A stretch of 5,082 nt of DNA from Deltaproteobacteria bacterium UBA796 (lineage in GTDB: Bacteria > Myxococcota_A > UBA796): the NCBI GenBank assembly GCA_002296975.1, contig DBIS01000153.1:1-5082 (forward strand), given 5' to 3'. Within the stretch, counting starts at the first letter, position 1, and every line of letters starts with the position of its first letter. Below the pieces are notes generated by a model that had not been told where the DNA came from, searched no databases, and was given only the letters and a program-made list of their open reading frames with translations. This document shows positions 1-5,082 of the stretch, piece after piece. Made by a program: the position numbers and the translations under genes.

Positions 1-43
1 CCCCCCCACCACCCCCCCCACCCCCCCCCCCCCCCCCCCCCCC
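1..43. other. Poly-C low-complexity contig end, probable sequencing artefact
   Basis: All bases are C except for A at 8, 11 and 20, and there is an uninterrupted run of 23 C at 21-43. Read outward (minus strand) this is poly-G, the usual no-signal output of two-colour Illumina chemistry at read ends. The cdsA frame stays open across it only because GGG codes for Gly. It should not be treated as genomic sequence or as part of CdsA. Confidence 0.8.
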
Positions 44-44
44 A

Positions 45-638
45 AAACCCCAAAACCCAAAAGCCACAAGCCACAGCCACAGCCACAGCCACACCACCCC
101 ACACACCAGCCCAAGTCTTTTTGGGACTGATACGAACCAAGAGCTTTTTACGCCCCAAAAACCGGCCCGAACAGTATGCGCCAGTGTCTGTGGCCCAGGT
201 AGCGACCAACACATAAAGCACCCAGCTCAGGCCAAGCTCATCAGAGCCAAAGCCACGCACCAGACCAATAAAGGCCAAAGCCGCAGCAATATAAGGCACG
301 GACAGGGCCGTCACAGCGCCGCATAGCGCAGCCTCTTTGGGGTCTTCATGGGCAAACATTGCCCAAGTCAACAGAACAGCTGTGCCCAAAACCATGACCA
401 CACCAACAAGTTCAGGCTGCTGCCCCCAGGACAACACCCCATAAATAGAGAGCCCAACAACGCTCATCACGATCGCGGCGGATCGGGGTCGTTGGGGGCT
501 GGCCACAGCGCCAAACTCATGCATCACGACCAGCAGGACAGCGCCAACCAAGACCTTTGCCCCATCAACACCGCCCATAAGAAGCACTGGCAAAACAATA
601 GCGAGGGCAACCACGCCGGAGATGATTCGTTGAAGCAT
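45..638 (-). CDS. cdsA: Phosphatidate cytidylyltransferase (CDP-diacylglycerol synthase), partial, 3' end missing
   Basis: CdsA is an integral inner-membrane enzyme that converts phosphatidic acid and CTP to CDP-diacylglycerol, the precursor of bacterial phospholipids. The 198 credible residues begin MLQRIISGVVALAIVLPVLL, a typical CdsA first membrane helix. Further hydrophobic segments lie near residues 27-39, 54-70, 77-94, 105-127 and 137-149. The most diagnostic stretch is residues 148-182: WATDTGAY (148-155), GRFLGRKKL (158-166) and SPKKTWAG (171-178), equivalent to the D-x-GAY and SPxKTxxG blocks of the family. The family usually has about 265-285 residues, so the C-terminal third with the CTP-transferase signature (K-R-x4-KD) is absent. 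The ATG at 638 lies 2 bases after the uppS stop and has an AAGGA site. The last residues, from about 183, run through a GTGGCT repeat and are less reliable. The frame then enters the poly-C end. Confidence 0.88.
69..92 (-). repeat. Four tandem GTGGCT hexamers in cdsA near the contig end
   Basis: On the plus strand this reads AGCCAC four times (69-74, 75-80, 81-86, 87-92), with a fifth imperfect unit one base out of phase at 62-67. In the cdsA frame it encodes alternating Val-Ala, compatible with a membrane helix. It lies just before the quality collapse at the left end, so the copy number may be a sequencing or assembly artefact. Confidence 0.6.
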
Positions 639-640
639 GT

Positions 641-1366
641 TTATTCCTTTGCGATTTGTGCGTCCGTCTTACCAAATCGGCGACGGCGTTGGGCGTAGGC
701 CTCAAAAGCTAAATTCAAACCGGCCTCTCGAAAATCTGGCCAATAGGTATCGGCCACGTAAATTTCTGTGTAGGCGAGCTGCCATAGCAAAAAGTTCGAC
801 AGGCGAAGCTCCCCGGATGTTCGAATCAACAAGTCCGGGTCGGGCAAACCCCGGGTGTACAAGCGGTCGTTAATCACCGCTTCTGTAATCGAATCTGGAT
901 CAACTTTACCCGCAATCGCATCCCGCGCGACCGAGCGCACCGCCTGTACAATCTCAGCCCGAGAGCCGTAGGAGAGGGCCAAATTAAGGACCATCCCGAT
1001 ATTCTTCTCGCTATCGTTACACAGCATTTTCAATGGCTTACGAACGAACAAAGGCAAGCGCTGAACTTCGCCAATCACCCGCACCTGAATTCCTTGATCC
1101 ATGAGCTCTTTGCGCTCTGAGAGCACAAAACTCTTGAGCAAAGCCATCAAAGCAGCGACCTCTGCAGCTGGGCGCTTCCAGTTTTCGGTGGAGAAGCTGT
1201 ACAGCGTCAATACCTCGACACCTCGGCTACGGCATTCCCGCACAACTGCCCGAACGCTCTCGGCGCCAGCCTCGTGGCCCTTGGACCGAGATACCCCCCG
1301 CTCCTTGGCCCATCGGCCATTGCCATCCATAATAATGGCAACATGCCGTGGCTGCGAGGGACCCAT
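641..1366 (-). CDS. uppS: Isoprenyl transferase / undecaprenyl diphosphate synthase
   Basis: This cytosolic cis-prenyltransferase condenses isopentenyl diphosphate units onto farnesyl diphosphate to give C55 undecaprenyl diphosphate, the lipid carrier for peptidoglycan and other surface glycans. The protein has 241 residues, close to the 240-255 usual in the family. Hallmarks in order are HVAIIMDGNGRWA (8-20, with the catalytic Mg-binding Asp14), GHEAGAE (30-36), LTLYSFSTENWKRP (53-66), NLALSYGSRAEI (128-139) and LPDPDLLIRTSGELRLSNF (174-192), followed by LLWQLAYTEIY (193-203). No key residue is missing. The chosen ATG at 1366 shares its A with the frr stop (TGATG). A TTG at 1369 directly upstream is also in frame but would add only one residue. 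There is no well-spaced Shine-Dalgarno site, because AAGGAG ends 20 bases upstream. Translation is therefore probably coupled to frr. dxr does not lie between frr and uppS, unlike in E. coli. Confidence 0.97.
   Translation of the reverse strand: MGPSQPRHVAIIMDGNGRWAKERGVSRSKGHEAGAESVRAVVRECRSRGVEVLTLYSFSTENWKRPAAEVAALMALLKSFVLSERKELMDQGIQVRVIGEVQRLPLFVRKPLKMLCNDSEKNIGMVLNLALSYGSRAEIVQAVRSVARDAIAGKVDPDSITEAVINDRLYTRGLPDPDLLIRTSGELRLSNFLLWQLAYTEIYVADTYWPDFREAGLNLAFEAYAQRRRRFGKTDAQIAKE
645..649 (-). promoter_or_regulatory. Ribosome binding site of cdsA, inside the uppS 3' end
   Basis: AAGGA on the minus strand, 6 bases before the ATG at 638. It lies within the last codons of uppS, so cdsA translation is probably coupled to termination of uppS. 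Confidence 0.7.
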
Positions 1367-1929
1367 CAAACGTCGAGAACCTCTTTCTCCTTGGCTCCAG
1401 CAACATCGCCCAACAAGACCTTATTCGCGTCCGTGGCCTTTTGAACCTGTTCGAGCAGGCGCTTCAATTCATCCTCAGTGATGTCCTTGTCGTTTTCCAT
1501 GGACTTGAAGATGTCGTTGTATTCCTTACGAACCGCCCGTCCACGAATGCGGGCCTCCTCGCAAAATATGCCACACTTCTTCACCAACTCTTGGCGGCGA
1601 TCACCAGTGAGTGCTGGAACCGGAACCCGAATGATTTGACCATCGCTTCCTGGATTGAGCCCCAAATGGGCATTGGCAATCGCGCGCTCGATGTCGATCA
1701 AGGTGGATTTGTCCCAGGCGTTGACAACCAAGCTCCGTGCATCCGGTGCAGTGATGGTTGCCAACTGGTTCATGGGCATGGAAGACCCATAGGCAGCTAC
1801 CTGAACCGAGATGTTCTCCAATAGCTGCGGTGTTGCCCGTCCAGTGCGAATGGTCGCCAGCTCTTTCTTCAAGTGTGCGGCAACACCCTCAAAGTCATCA
1901 GCCATAGCAGAAATATATTCGTCAGTCAT
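1366..1929 (-). CDS. frr: Ribosome recycling factor (RRF)
   Basis: RRF acts with EF-G to split the post-termination ribosome so that subunits can be reused. From the ATG at 1929 the protein has 187 residues (family about 185). KKELATIRTGRATPQLLENI (21-40) is the conserved start of domain I, and the RTGRA motif then falls at residues 28-32 exactly as in E. coli. NPGSDGQIIRVPVPALTGDR (92-111) spans domain II and the hinge. RIRGRAVRKEYND (127-139) provides the basic helix that contacts the ribosome, and DITEDE (149-154) and QKATDANK (163-170) complete the C-terminal helix of domain I. The frame extends upstream to a TTG at 1950, but that would put the Shine-Dalgarno sequence inside the gene, so 1929 is preferred. 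The stop overlaps the uppS start by one base. A 55-base spacer separates the gene from pyrH. Confidence 0.97.
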   Translation of the reverse strand: MTDEYISAMADDFEGVAAHLKKELATIRTGRATPQLLENISVQVAAYGSSMPMNQLATITAPDARSLVVNAWDKSTLIDIERAIANAHLGLNPGSDGQIIRVPVPALTGDRRQELVKKCGIFCEEARIRGRAVRKEYNDIFKSMENDKDITEDELKRLLEQVQKATDANKVLLGDVAGAKEKEVLDV

Positions 1930-1938
1930 ATCAGCATT

Positions 1939-1943
1939 CCTCC
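1939..1943 (-). promoter_or_regulatory. Strong ribosome binding site that fixes the frr start
   Basis: GGAGG on the minus strand, 9 bases before the ATG at 1929, in the frr-pyrH spacer. It excludes the upstream TTG at 1950 and indicates that frr is initiated independently rather than only by coupling to pyrH. Confidence 0.8.
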
Positions 1944-1984
1944 GCTGCAATACTCAAACCCCATAGCCGCTTGCAGACCAATGC

Positions 1985-2710
1985 TCAATTTTGGGCTGCG
2001 TACACCCGCGTGCCGATCTCTTCACCCTGGAAAGCCCGCCTCATATTGCCAGGCTCATTCAGGTTAAAAATGACGATGGGAATACCGTTGTCCATACATA
2101 AACTAATGGCGGTAGCATCCATCACCTTAAGGCCGCGCTGGAGCACTTCCATATATGTGACCGTATCGAACCGCTTGGCATCATCGTGCAAGGCTGGGTC
2201 GCGATCGTACACGCCATCCACCTTGGTGGCCTTCAAAATAACGTCGGCCTGGATTTCTGCCGCGCGCAAGGCTGCTGCGGTATCCGTGGTGAAATAGGGG
2301 TTGCCGGTCCCACCTGCAAAAATAACAACCCGGCCTTTCTCTAGATGGCGTATCGCACGCCGCCGAATGTATGGTTCGCAGATCTCATTGACTGAGATGG
2401 CGCTCATCACTCGGGTGTGTACACCGATAGCCTCAAGCGCATCCTGTAAAGCCAGGCCATTGATGACCGTGGCCAACATGCCCATATAATCAGCATGAGC
2501 CCGATCCATCCCCCGAGAGGCCCCAGCCAATCCCCGGAAGATGTTCCCGCCACCGATCACAAGGGCAATTTGCACCCCCGTGTTGTGGACTTCTTGTATC
2601 TCTTGGGCAAATCGGGCGATGACTGCAGGTTGAATGCCCATGCTCTGCTCTCCGACGAGCATTTCGCCTGAAAGCTTGAGCATGACCCTGTCGTACCGGT
2701 TTTTTGCCAT
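1985..2710 (-). CDS. pyrH: Uridylate kinase (UMP kinase)
   Basis: PyrH phosphorylates UMP to UDP with ATP, the committed step toward UTP and CTP and hence toward UDP-sugars for cell-wall synthesis. Bacterial PyrH is a hexameric member of the amino acid kinase family, usually regulated by GTP and UTP. The protein has 241 residues, the usual family size. Visible motifs are RVMLKLSGE (8-16, the nucleotide-phosphate loop), VIGGGNIFRG (51-60), DYMGMLATVINGLALQDALE (74-93), FAGGTGNPYFTTDTAAALRA (131-150) with the adjoining AEI (151-153), KATKVDGVYDRDP (160-172) and GIPIVIFNL (209-217). The start is the ATG at 2710, where the family-like N-terminus MAKNRYDRV begins. The frame stays open to 2872, but that extension lies inside tsf and resembles nothing. 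pyrH begins 7 bases after the tsf stop and has only a weak Shine-Dalgarno site, so translational coupling to tsf is likely. Confidence 0.97.
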   Translation of the reverse strand: MAKNRYDRVMLKLSGEMLVGEQSMGIQPAVIARFAQEIQEVHNTGVQIALVIGGGNIFRGLAGASRGMDRAHADYMGMLATVINGLALQDALEAIGVHTRVMSAISVNEICEPYIRRRAIRHLEKGRVVIFAGGTGNPYFTTDTAAALRAAEIQADVILKATKVDGVYDRDPALHDDAKRFDTVTYMEVLQRGLKVMDATAISLCMDNGIPIVIFNLNEPGNMRRAFQGEEIGTRVYAAQN

Positions 2711-2717
2711 CGGTAAC

Positions 2718-3365
2718 CTAAGCGCCAACTTGTGCGGCGACCTCTGCCACGAAGTCATTGGACTTCTTCTCAAGACCTTCACCCAGCACATAGCGGCTAA
2801 AGCGACGAACCTTGATGTTCTCTCCAATGGTGGCGACGGTGTCTTGAACAAAGCGCTCAATGGTCCGTTCATCGTCTTTCACGAACTTCTGTTCGAGCAA
2901 GCAGATGTCTTGGAACCACTTGTTCATGCGGCCCTCAACAATCTTCTGGGCGATGGCCTCAGGCTTGCCCTCTTCGATGGTGCGTGCCAACTGAACTGCA
3001 CGCTCCTTGGCGATGACATCCTCTGCAACTTCGTCACGGCTGACATAGTCAGGCGCCGCAGCAGCAATATGCATCGCGATATCACGAACAAAACCCTTGA
3101 AACCATCGTTGAGCGCGACAAAGTCGGTCTCGCAGTTGACCTCCAACAACACACCAATTTTTCCGTTGGCGTGAATGTAGGACATCACCAGACCCTCTGA
3201 GGCAATCCGGCTCGACTTTTTGGCGGCATTGGAAATGCCTTTGGCACGAAGCCAGTCCATCGCCGCGTCAAGGTCGCCGCTACTCTCTGTGAGCGCCCTT
3301 TTACAGTCGAGGATACCAGCGCCAGAGCGCGCACGAAGGGTTTTAATTTCAGCCATTGATGACAT
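2718..3365 (-). CDS. tsf: Elongation factor Ts, short form
   Basis: EF-Ts is the guanine-nucleotide exchange factor that releases GDP from EF-Tu. The 215-residue protein has an N-terminal UBA-like domain (about 5-45) with the signature LRARSGAGILDCKRAL (10-25). The core follows with EVNCETDFVA (75-84), whose Thr80-Asp81-Phe82 is the TDF motif that contacts EF-Tu. Then come RDIAMHIAAAAPDYV (94-108), KIVEGRMNKWFQD (141-153) and a terminal block GENIKVRRFSRYVLGEG (181-197). E. coli EF-Ts has about 283 residues. Here one core subdomain is lacking, as in many deltaproteobacterial and other bacterial homologues, so the length is a lineage trait and not a truncation. A start at the ATG at 3365 is supported by GAGGAG 7 bases upstream. 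An alternative ATG at 3356 (MAEIKTL) matches the E. coli N-terminus better but is spaced less well. The gene sits 36 bases after rpsB. Confidence 0.97.
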   Translation of the reverse strand: MSSMAEIKTLRARSGAGILDCKRALTESSGDLDAAMDWLRAKGISNAAKKSSRIASEGLVMSYIHANGKIGVLLEVNCETDFVALNDGFKGFVRDIAMHIAAAAPDYVSRDEVAEDVIAKERAVQLARTIEEGKPEAIAQKIVEGRMNKWFQDICLLEQKFVKDDERTIERFVQDTVATIGENIKVRRFSRYVLGEGLEKKSNDFVAEVAAQVGA

Positions 3366-3372
3366 TGGAGTT

Positions 3373-3378
3373 CTCCTC
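3373..3378 (-). promoter_or_regulatory. Ribosome binding site of tsf
   Basis: GAGGAG on the minus strand, 7 bases before the ATG at 3365 and 16 before the ATG at 3356. The spacing favours the upstream start. It lies in the 36-base rpsB-tsf spacer, where I see no terminator. Confidence 0.75.
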
Positions 3379-3401
3379 GCCGATACCCGGCGAATGTGGA
3401 T

Positions 3402-4307
3402 TTAAGCGTCAGCGTTTTCTGCAGGAGCAGCTTCAGCTGCTGGGGCTACTTCAGCTGCTGGGGCTACTTCAGCTGCAGCAGCTTCCTCAGCCACTGGAGC
3501 CTCGACATCAGCAGTCTCGACGGCAGCCTCTGGAGCGCCCTCTTCTGCTGGGCCCCGACGGTAGATTTCAACATTCTCGAGATCTGTAGTGGATGTCGCT
3601 GATTCTTCAACGAACTGACCGCGACCAGAAGCCTGGCCCTCGACTGTGGCGTCGGCAATGGCCTGTGTGAAGAGATGAATACTCTTCAAGGCATCGTCGT
3701 TACCAGGAATAACGTAATCCACATTGTCAGGGTCGCAGTTGGTGTCACACAGCGCAACCACTGGAATACCGAGCTTATTGGCCTCGCGAACAGCAATGTG
3801 CTCACGTTTTGGATCGATAACGAAGACGGCTCCAGGCAAGCCCTTCATCTCTTTGATTCCACCCAAGGAACGATCCATTTTGGTGATCTTCCGGGTGAGG
3901 TCAAGTGCCTCTTTCTTGGTCAGTGCCTCGAAACGACCCTCGTCACGTGCTTTCTCCAGCTTGACCAAGCTGTCAATCGACTTTTGAACAGTCTTGAAGT
4001 TGGTCAGGGTGCCGCCGAGCCAACGGTTGTTGACGAAAAACATGCCAGACCGGGTAGCCTGATCGGCGACGATTTCGCGAGCAGCACGCTTGGTGCCAAC
4101 GAAGAGCACGCTTTGGCCCCGTGCAGCAGTCGCTTGAATAAAGCGCAGGGCCTCGTTCAGCTGAATGGCTGTGCGTTGAAGATCGATGATATGAACACCG
4201 TTCTTTTCGCCATAAATATATGGGCGCATGCGGGGGTGCCACAGGCGTGTTTGATGACCAAAGTGAACACCTGCTTCGAGCAGGTCGCGTAAAGAAACAC
4301 TGGACAT
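3402..4307 (-). CDS. rpsB: 30S ribosomal protein S2 with alanine-rich C-terminal extension
   Basis: S2 joins late in small-subunit assembly at the head-body junction and is needed for S1 binding. The protein has 301 residues against about 241 in E. coli. The core covers residues 1 to about 225: LLEAGVHFGHQTRLWHPRM (9-27, S2 signature 1), PYIYGEKNGVHIIDLQRT (29-46), LFVGTKRAA (68-76), FVNNRWLGGTLTNF (91-104) and PGAVFVIDPKREH (158-170) leading into signature 2, then VDYVIPGNDDA (196-206). Residues from about 226 form a low-complexity acidic, Ala/Pro/Glu-rich tail that is probably disordered and contains an EVAPAA repeat. The ATG at 4307 is chosen because GGAG lies 6 bases upstream and the protein then begins MSSVSLRDLL as in homologues. 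The frame stays open upstream to 4382 through leader sequence. It is the first gene of the cluster, 208 bases after secA. Confidence 0.97.
   Translation of the reverse strand: MSSVSLRDLLEAGVHFGHQTRLWHPRMRPYIYGEKNGVHIIDLQRTAIQLNEALRFIQATAARGQSVLFVGTKRAAREIVADQATRSGMFFVNNRWLGGTLTNFKTVQKSIDSLVKLEKARDEGRFEALTKKEALDLTRKITKMDRSLGGIKEMKGLPGAVFVIDPKREHIAVREANKLGIPVVALCDTNCDPDNVDYVIPGNDDALKSIHLFTQAIADATVEGQASGRGQFVEESATSTTDLENVEIYRRGPAEEGAPEAAVETADVEAPVAEEAAAAEVAPAAEVAPAAEAAPAENADA
3432..3476 (-). repeat. 18-bp tandem repeat, 2.5 copies, coding for the S2 tail
   Basis: On the plus strand TTCAGCTGCTGGGGCTAC occurs perfectly at 3432-3449 and 3450-3467, and its first 9 bases recur at 3468-3476. In rpsB it encodes the hexapeptide unit EVAPAA. 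The copies are identical at the DNA level, which points to recent slippage or duplication, and copy number is likely to vary between strains. Confidence 0.85.
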
Positions 4308-4313
4308 ATCTGT

Positions 4314-4317
4314 CTCC
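4314..4317 (-). promoter_or_regulatory. Ribosome binding site of rpsB
   Basis: GGAG on the minus strand, 6 bases before the ATG at 4307. It decides against longer in-frame starts up to 4382. Confidence 0.75.
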
Positions 4318-4370
4318 AGTTGCCCGTACGAATCATCGACGGGTCTTTTCGGGTTTAACGACCACCGGTA

Positions 4371-4412
4371 TTCGTCACCCACCCGATCGAGTCGAGCACC
4401 ACCGGTGACGAA
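4371..4412 (-). repeat. 9-bp perfect inverted repeat in the rpsB leader
   Basis: The arms are TTCGTCACC (4371-4379) and GGTGACGAA (4404-4412), separated by 24 bases. A direct repeat ACCACCGGT at 4361-4369 and 4398-4406 overlaps the right arm. Its self-complementary core ACCGGT could form an alternative pairing that excludes the 9-bp stem. Confidence 0.7.
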
Positions 4413-4432
4413 CTATGTTCCGGTGTGAGAGT

Positions 4433-4452
4433 CCCCACGAGGATTCGTGGAG
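4433..4452 (-). repeat. Short hairpin in the rpsB leader
   Basis: In the transcript CTCCACGA and TCGTGGGG form an 8-bp stem with one G-U pair, closed by a 4-base ATCC loop. The bases after it are ACTCTCACACC with no U-run, so it is not a standard intrinsic terminator. It may be a leader element or protect the secA mRNA end. Confidence 0.6.
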
Positions 4453-4515
4453 CGCCACCCGCTTAATGCGAACAGGGCCGAGGCGCAATGCCCCATGGCC
4501 TTGAAAATATCCGCC

Positions 4516-5022
4516 TTATGCTGGAGCGTTCGCTCCACTGGCACCACAGCACTTTTTGAGCTTGCGGCCAGAGCCACATGGACACGGGTCGTTTCGACCC
4601 AAGTCAAGCTCGGTCGCCGCGGCCAAAGCCTGTGCGCCAGCCAATGGCCGCCTGGGTGGGAGCGTGGCCGGCGCTTTTTTGGCGGGCTTGGCTGCCAGTG
4701 GATTCACCTCGCCGCTTGTCACCATCTTCTTGGCGGCCGACTTGGATACCTGGGGCACTTCCTCGTCCTCTGCCAACTCCATGCGAAGCAACTGTGATAC
4801 CACCGCCTCGTCGCGCAAAGATGTCATCAACATATACATGTTGGTGCCCTCTTTTTTGTACTCCAAAAGCGGATTGCGCTGGCCGTAGCCTCGGAGTCCA
4901 ATGCCCTCGCGAAGGCGATCCATCGCGAGCAGGTGGTCCTTCCAAAACTGATCTGTGTGCTGAAGCAGCAACATCCGCTCGATTTGGCGCATCGCCTCCT
5001 CGCCCAGCTCTTGCTCATGCTT
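4516..5022 (-). CDS. secA: Protein translocase subunit SecA, C-terminal fragment (5' part missing)
   Basis: SecA is the ATPase motor that drives preproteins through SecYEG. The 168 genuine residues cover the end of the helical scaffold, with HTDQFWKDHLLAMDRLREGI (22-41), then GLRGYGQRNPLLEYKKEG (42-59), counting from the Lys whose codon starts at 5022. A variable linker rich in Ala, Lys and Pro follows (about 85-140). The C-terminus carries LGRNDPCPCGSGRKLKKCC (142-160), the CxCx8CC zinc-binding domain that binds SecB and the ribosome. Full-length SecA usually has about 850-950 residues, so some 80% is absent. The frame formally extends to a GTG at 5079, but those 19 codons come from adapter and junk sequence (they encode KQKTAYE) and are not SecA. 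The gene is read toward rpsB and ends 208 bases before it. Its pairing with the rpsB cluster is not the E. coli arrangement. Confidence 0.95.
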   Translation of the reverse strand, partial: KHEQELGEEAMRQIERMLLLQHTDQFWKDHLLAMDRLREGIGLRGYGQRNPLLEYKKEGTNMYMLMTSLRDEAVVSQLLRMELAEDEEVPQVSKSAAKKMVTSGEVNPLAAKPAKKAPATLPPRRPLAGAQALAAATELDLGRNDPCPCGSGRKLKKCCGASGANAPA

Positions 5023-5044
5023 CTCGTATGCCGTCTTCTGCTTG
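5022..5044 (+). other. Illumina P7 flow-cell adapter sequence (contamination)
   Basis: The 23 bases begin TCTCGTATGCCG and end TCTTCTGCTTG. They equal the complement of the P7 oligonucleotide that begins CAAGCAGAAGACGG, as known from Illumina library design. The orientation is that of a read running outward past its insert. In the secA frame it encodes KQKTAYE, a peptide familiar from contaminated predicted proteins. Confidence 0.95.
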
Positions 5045-5082
5045 TAAAAAAAAAAACCCCCGGACCCCTCTCTCGTCACCCT
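5045..5082. other. Post-adapter junk: poly-A run and unrelated bases
   Basis: An 11-A run at 5046-5056 follows the adapter directly, as expected when a read runs off the end of a library molecule. Five C and a CT-rich stretch with no coding match follow. It is not contiguous with the genome. Confidence 0.85.

Larger units (their letters stand above)
4308..4515 (-). promoter_or_regulatory. secA-rpsB intergenic region, candidate structured rpsB leader
   Basis: These 208 bases hold no convincing gene. They contain two hairpin-forming inverted repeats (4371-4412 and 4433-4452) and a 9-base direct repeat. I found no confident -35/-10 promoter pair and no inverted repeat followed by a T-run that would serve as a Rho-independent secA terminator. 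Either the promoter is not of the standard sigma-70 type, or rpsB is partly transcribed from secA. S2 is known to repress rpsB-tsf translation through the rpsB 5' UTR in E. coli. A similar role here is inference from position and structure. Confidence 0.5.

Noticed and set aside
44..62. C4A4-like pattern resembling ciliate (Oxytricha/Euplotes) telomere repeats
   Set aside because: Only about two irregular units occur, next to a poly-C artefact and within a bacterial cdsA frame. It is better explained by TTTTGGGG-type codons and read-end degradation.
348..698. Plus-strand open frame of 116 codons opposite cdsA and the uppS end
   Set aside because: It is the antisense shadow of cdsA, whose membrane helices and SPKKT motif are clear on the other strand. 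No ribosome site or family resemblance is visible.
2711..2872. 54-residue N-terminal extension of PyrH
   Set aside because: It overlaps the conserved tsf 3' end on the same strand in another frame and resembles no PyrH N-terminus. MAKNRYDRV at 2710 is the family-like start.
3396..3602. Plus-strand frame with repeated SCWGYF units
   Set aside because: It is the antisense reading of the 18-bp repeat in the S2 tail and not a repeat peptide in its own right.
3675..4292. Plus-strand open frame of 205 codons opposite rpsB
   Set aside because: Long but antisense to the fully conserved S2 core. Its composition is the complement of S2 codons, with no recognisable domain.
4308..4382. 25-residue N-terminal extension of S2
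   Set aside because: It would include the Shine-Dalgarno site and leader hairpin arm, and homologous S2 proteins begin near MSSVSLRDLL.
5022..5079. Extension of the SecA-like protein to a GTG start at 5079
   Set aside because: The extension is encoded by Illumina adapter, a poly-A run and junk. Its peptide KQKTAYE is a known contamination signature, and full SecA continues far upstream in homologues.

Overview
This is a bacterial chromosomal fragment carrying conserved translation and envelope housekeeping genes, all on the minus strand. In transcription order (right to left) they are: the 3' end of secA (preprotein translocase ATPase), a leader of about 200 bases, rpsB (ribosomal protein S2), tsf (EF-Ts), pyrH (UMP kinase), frr (ribosome recycling factor), uppS (undecaprenyl diphosphate synthase) and the 5' two-thirds of cdsA (CDP-diacylglycerol synthase). 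The rpsB-tsf-pyrH-frr-uppS-cdsA order is a classic conserved bacterial cluster. Gaps within it are short (36, 7 and 55 bases, a 1-base TGATG overlap, then 2 bases), which suggests one transcript with translational coupling at several junctions.

The organism is most likely a Gram-negative bacterium of the former Deltaproteobacteria or a relative. This is inferred from the short EF-Ts (215 residues rather than about 283 as in E. coli), uppS following frr directly without dxr, a SecA with a C-terminal CxCx8CC zinc motif, and a SecA scaffold that reads like that group. The placement is tentative because no search was run. Codon choice is moderately GC-rich.

Functionally, secA serves protein export. 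rpsB, tsf and frr serve ribosome assembly, elongation and recycling. pyrH supplies UDP for RNA and cell-wall precursors. uppS makes the lipid carrier for peptidoglycan, and cdsA activates phosphatidate for phospholipids. The 4308-4515 leader holds two good inverted repeats and a repeated ACCACCGGT element. It is the most interesting non-coding stretch, as a candidate S2 autoregulatory leader.

Both ends look technical rather than biological. The first 43 bases are nearly pure C, which reads as poly-G in the outward direction. The right end, 5022-5044, matches the Illumina P7 flow-cell adapter and is followed by an 11-A run and unrelated bases. The apparent GTG start of the secA reading frame at 5079 is therefore false. 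I see no novel biological system here. The clearest unusual observations are the adapter chimera, the leader structures and the repeat-built alanine-rich tail of S2.
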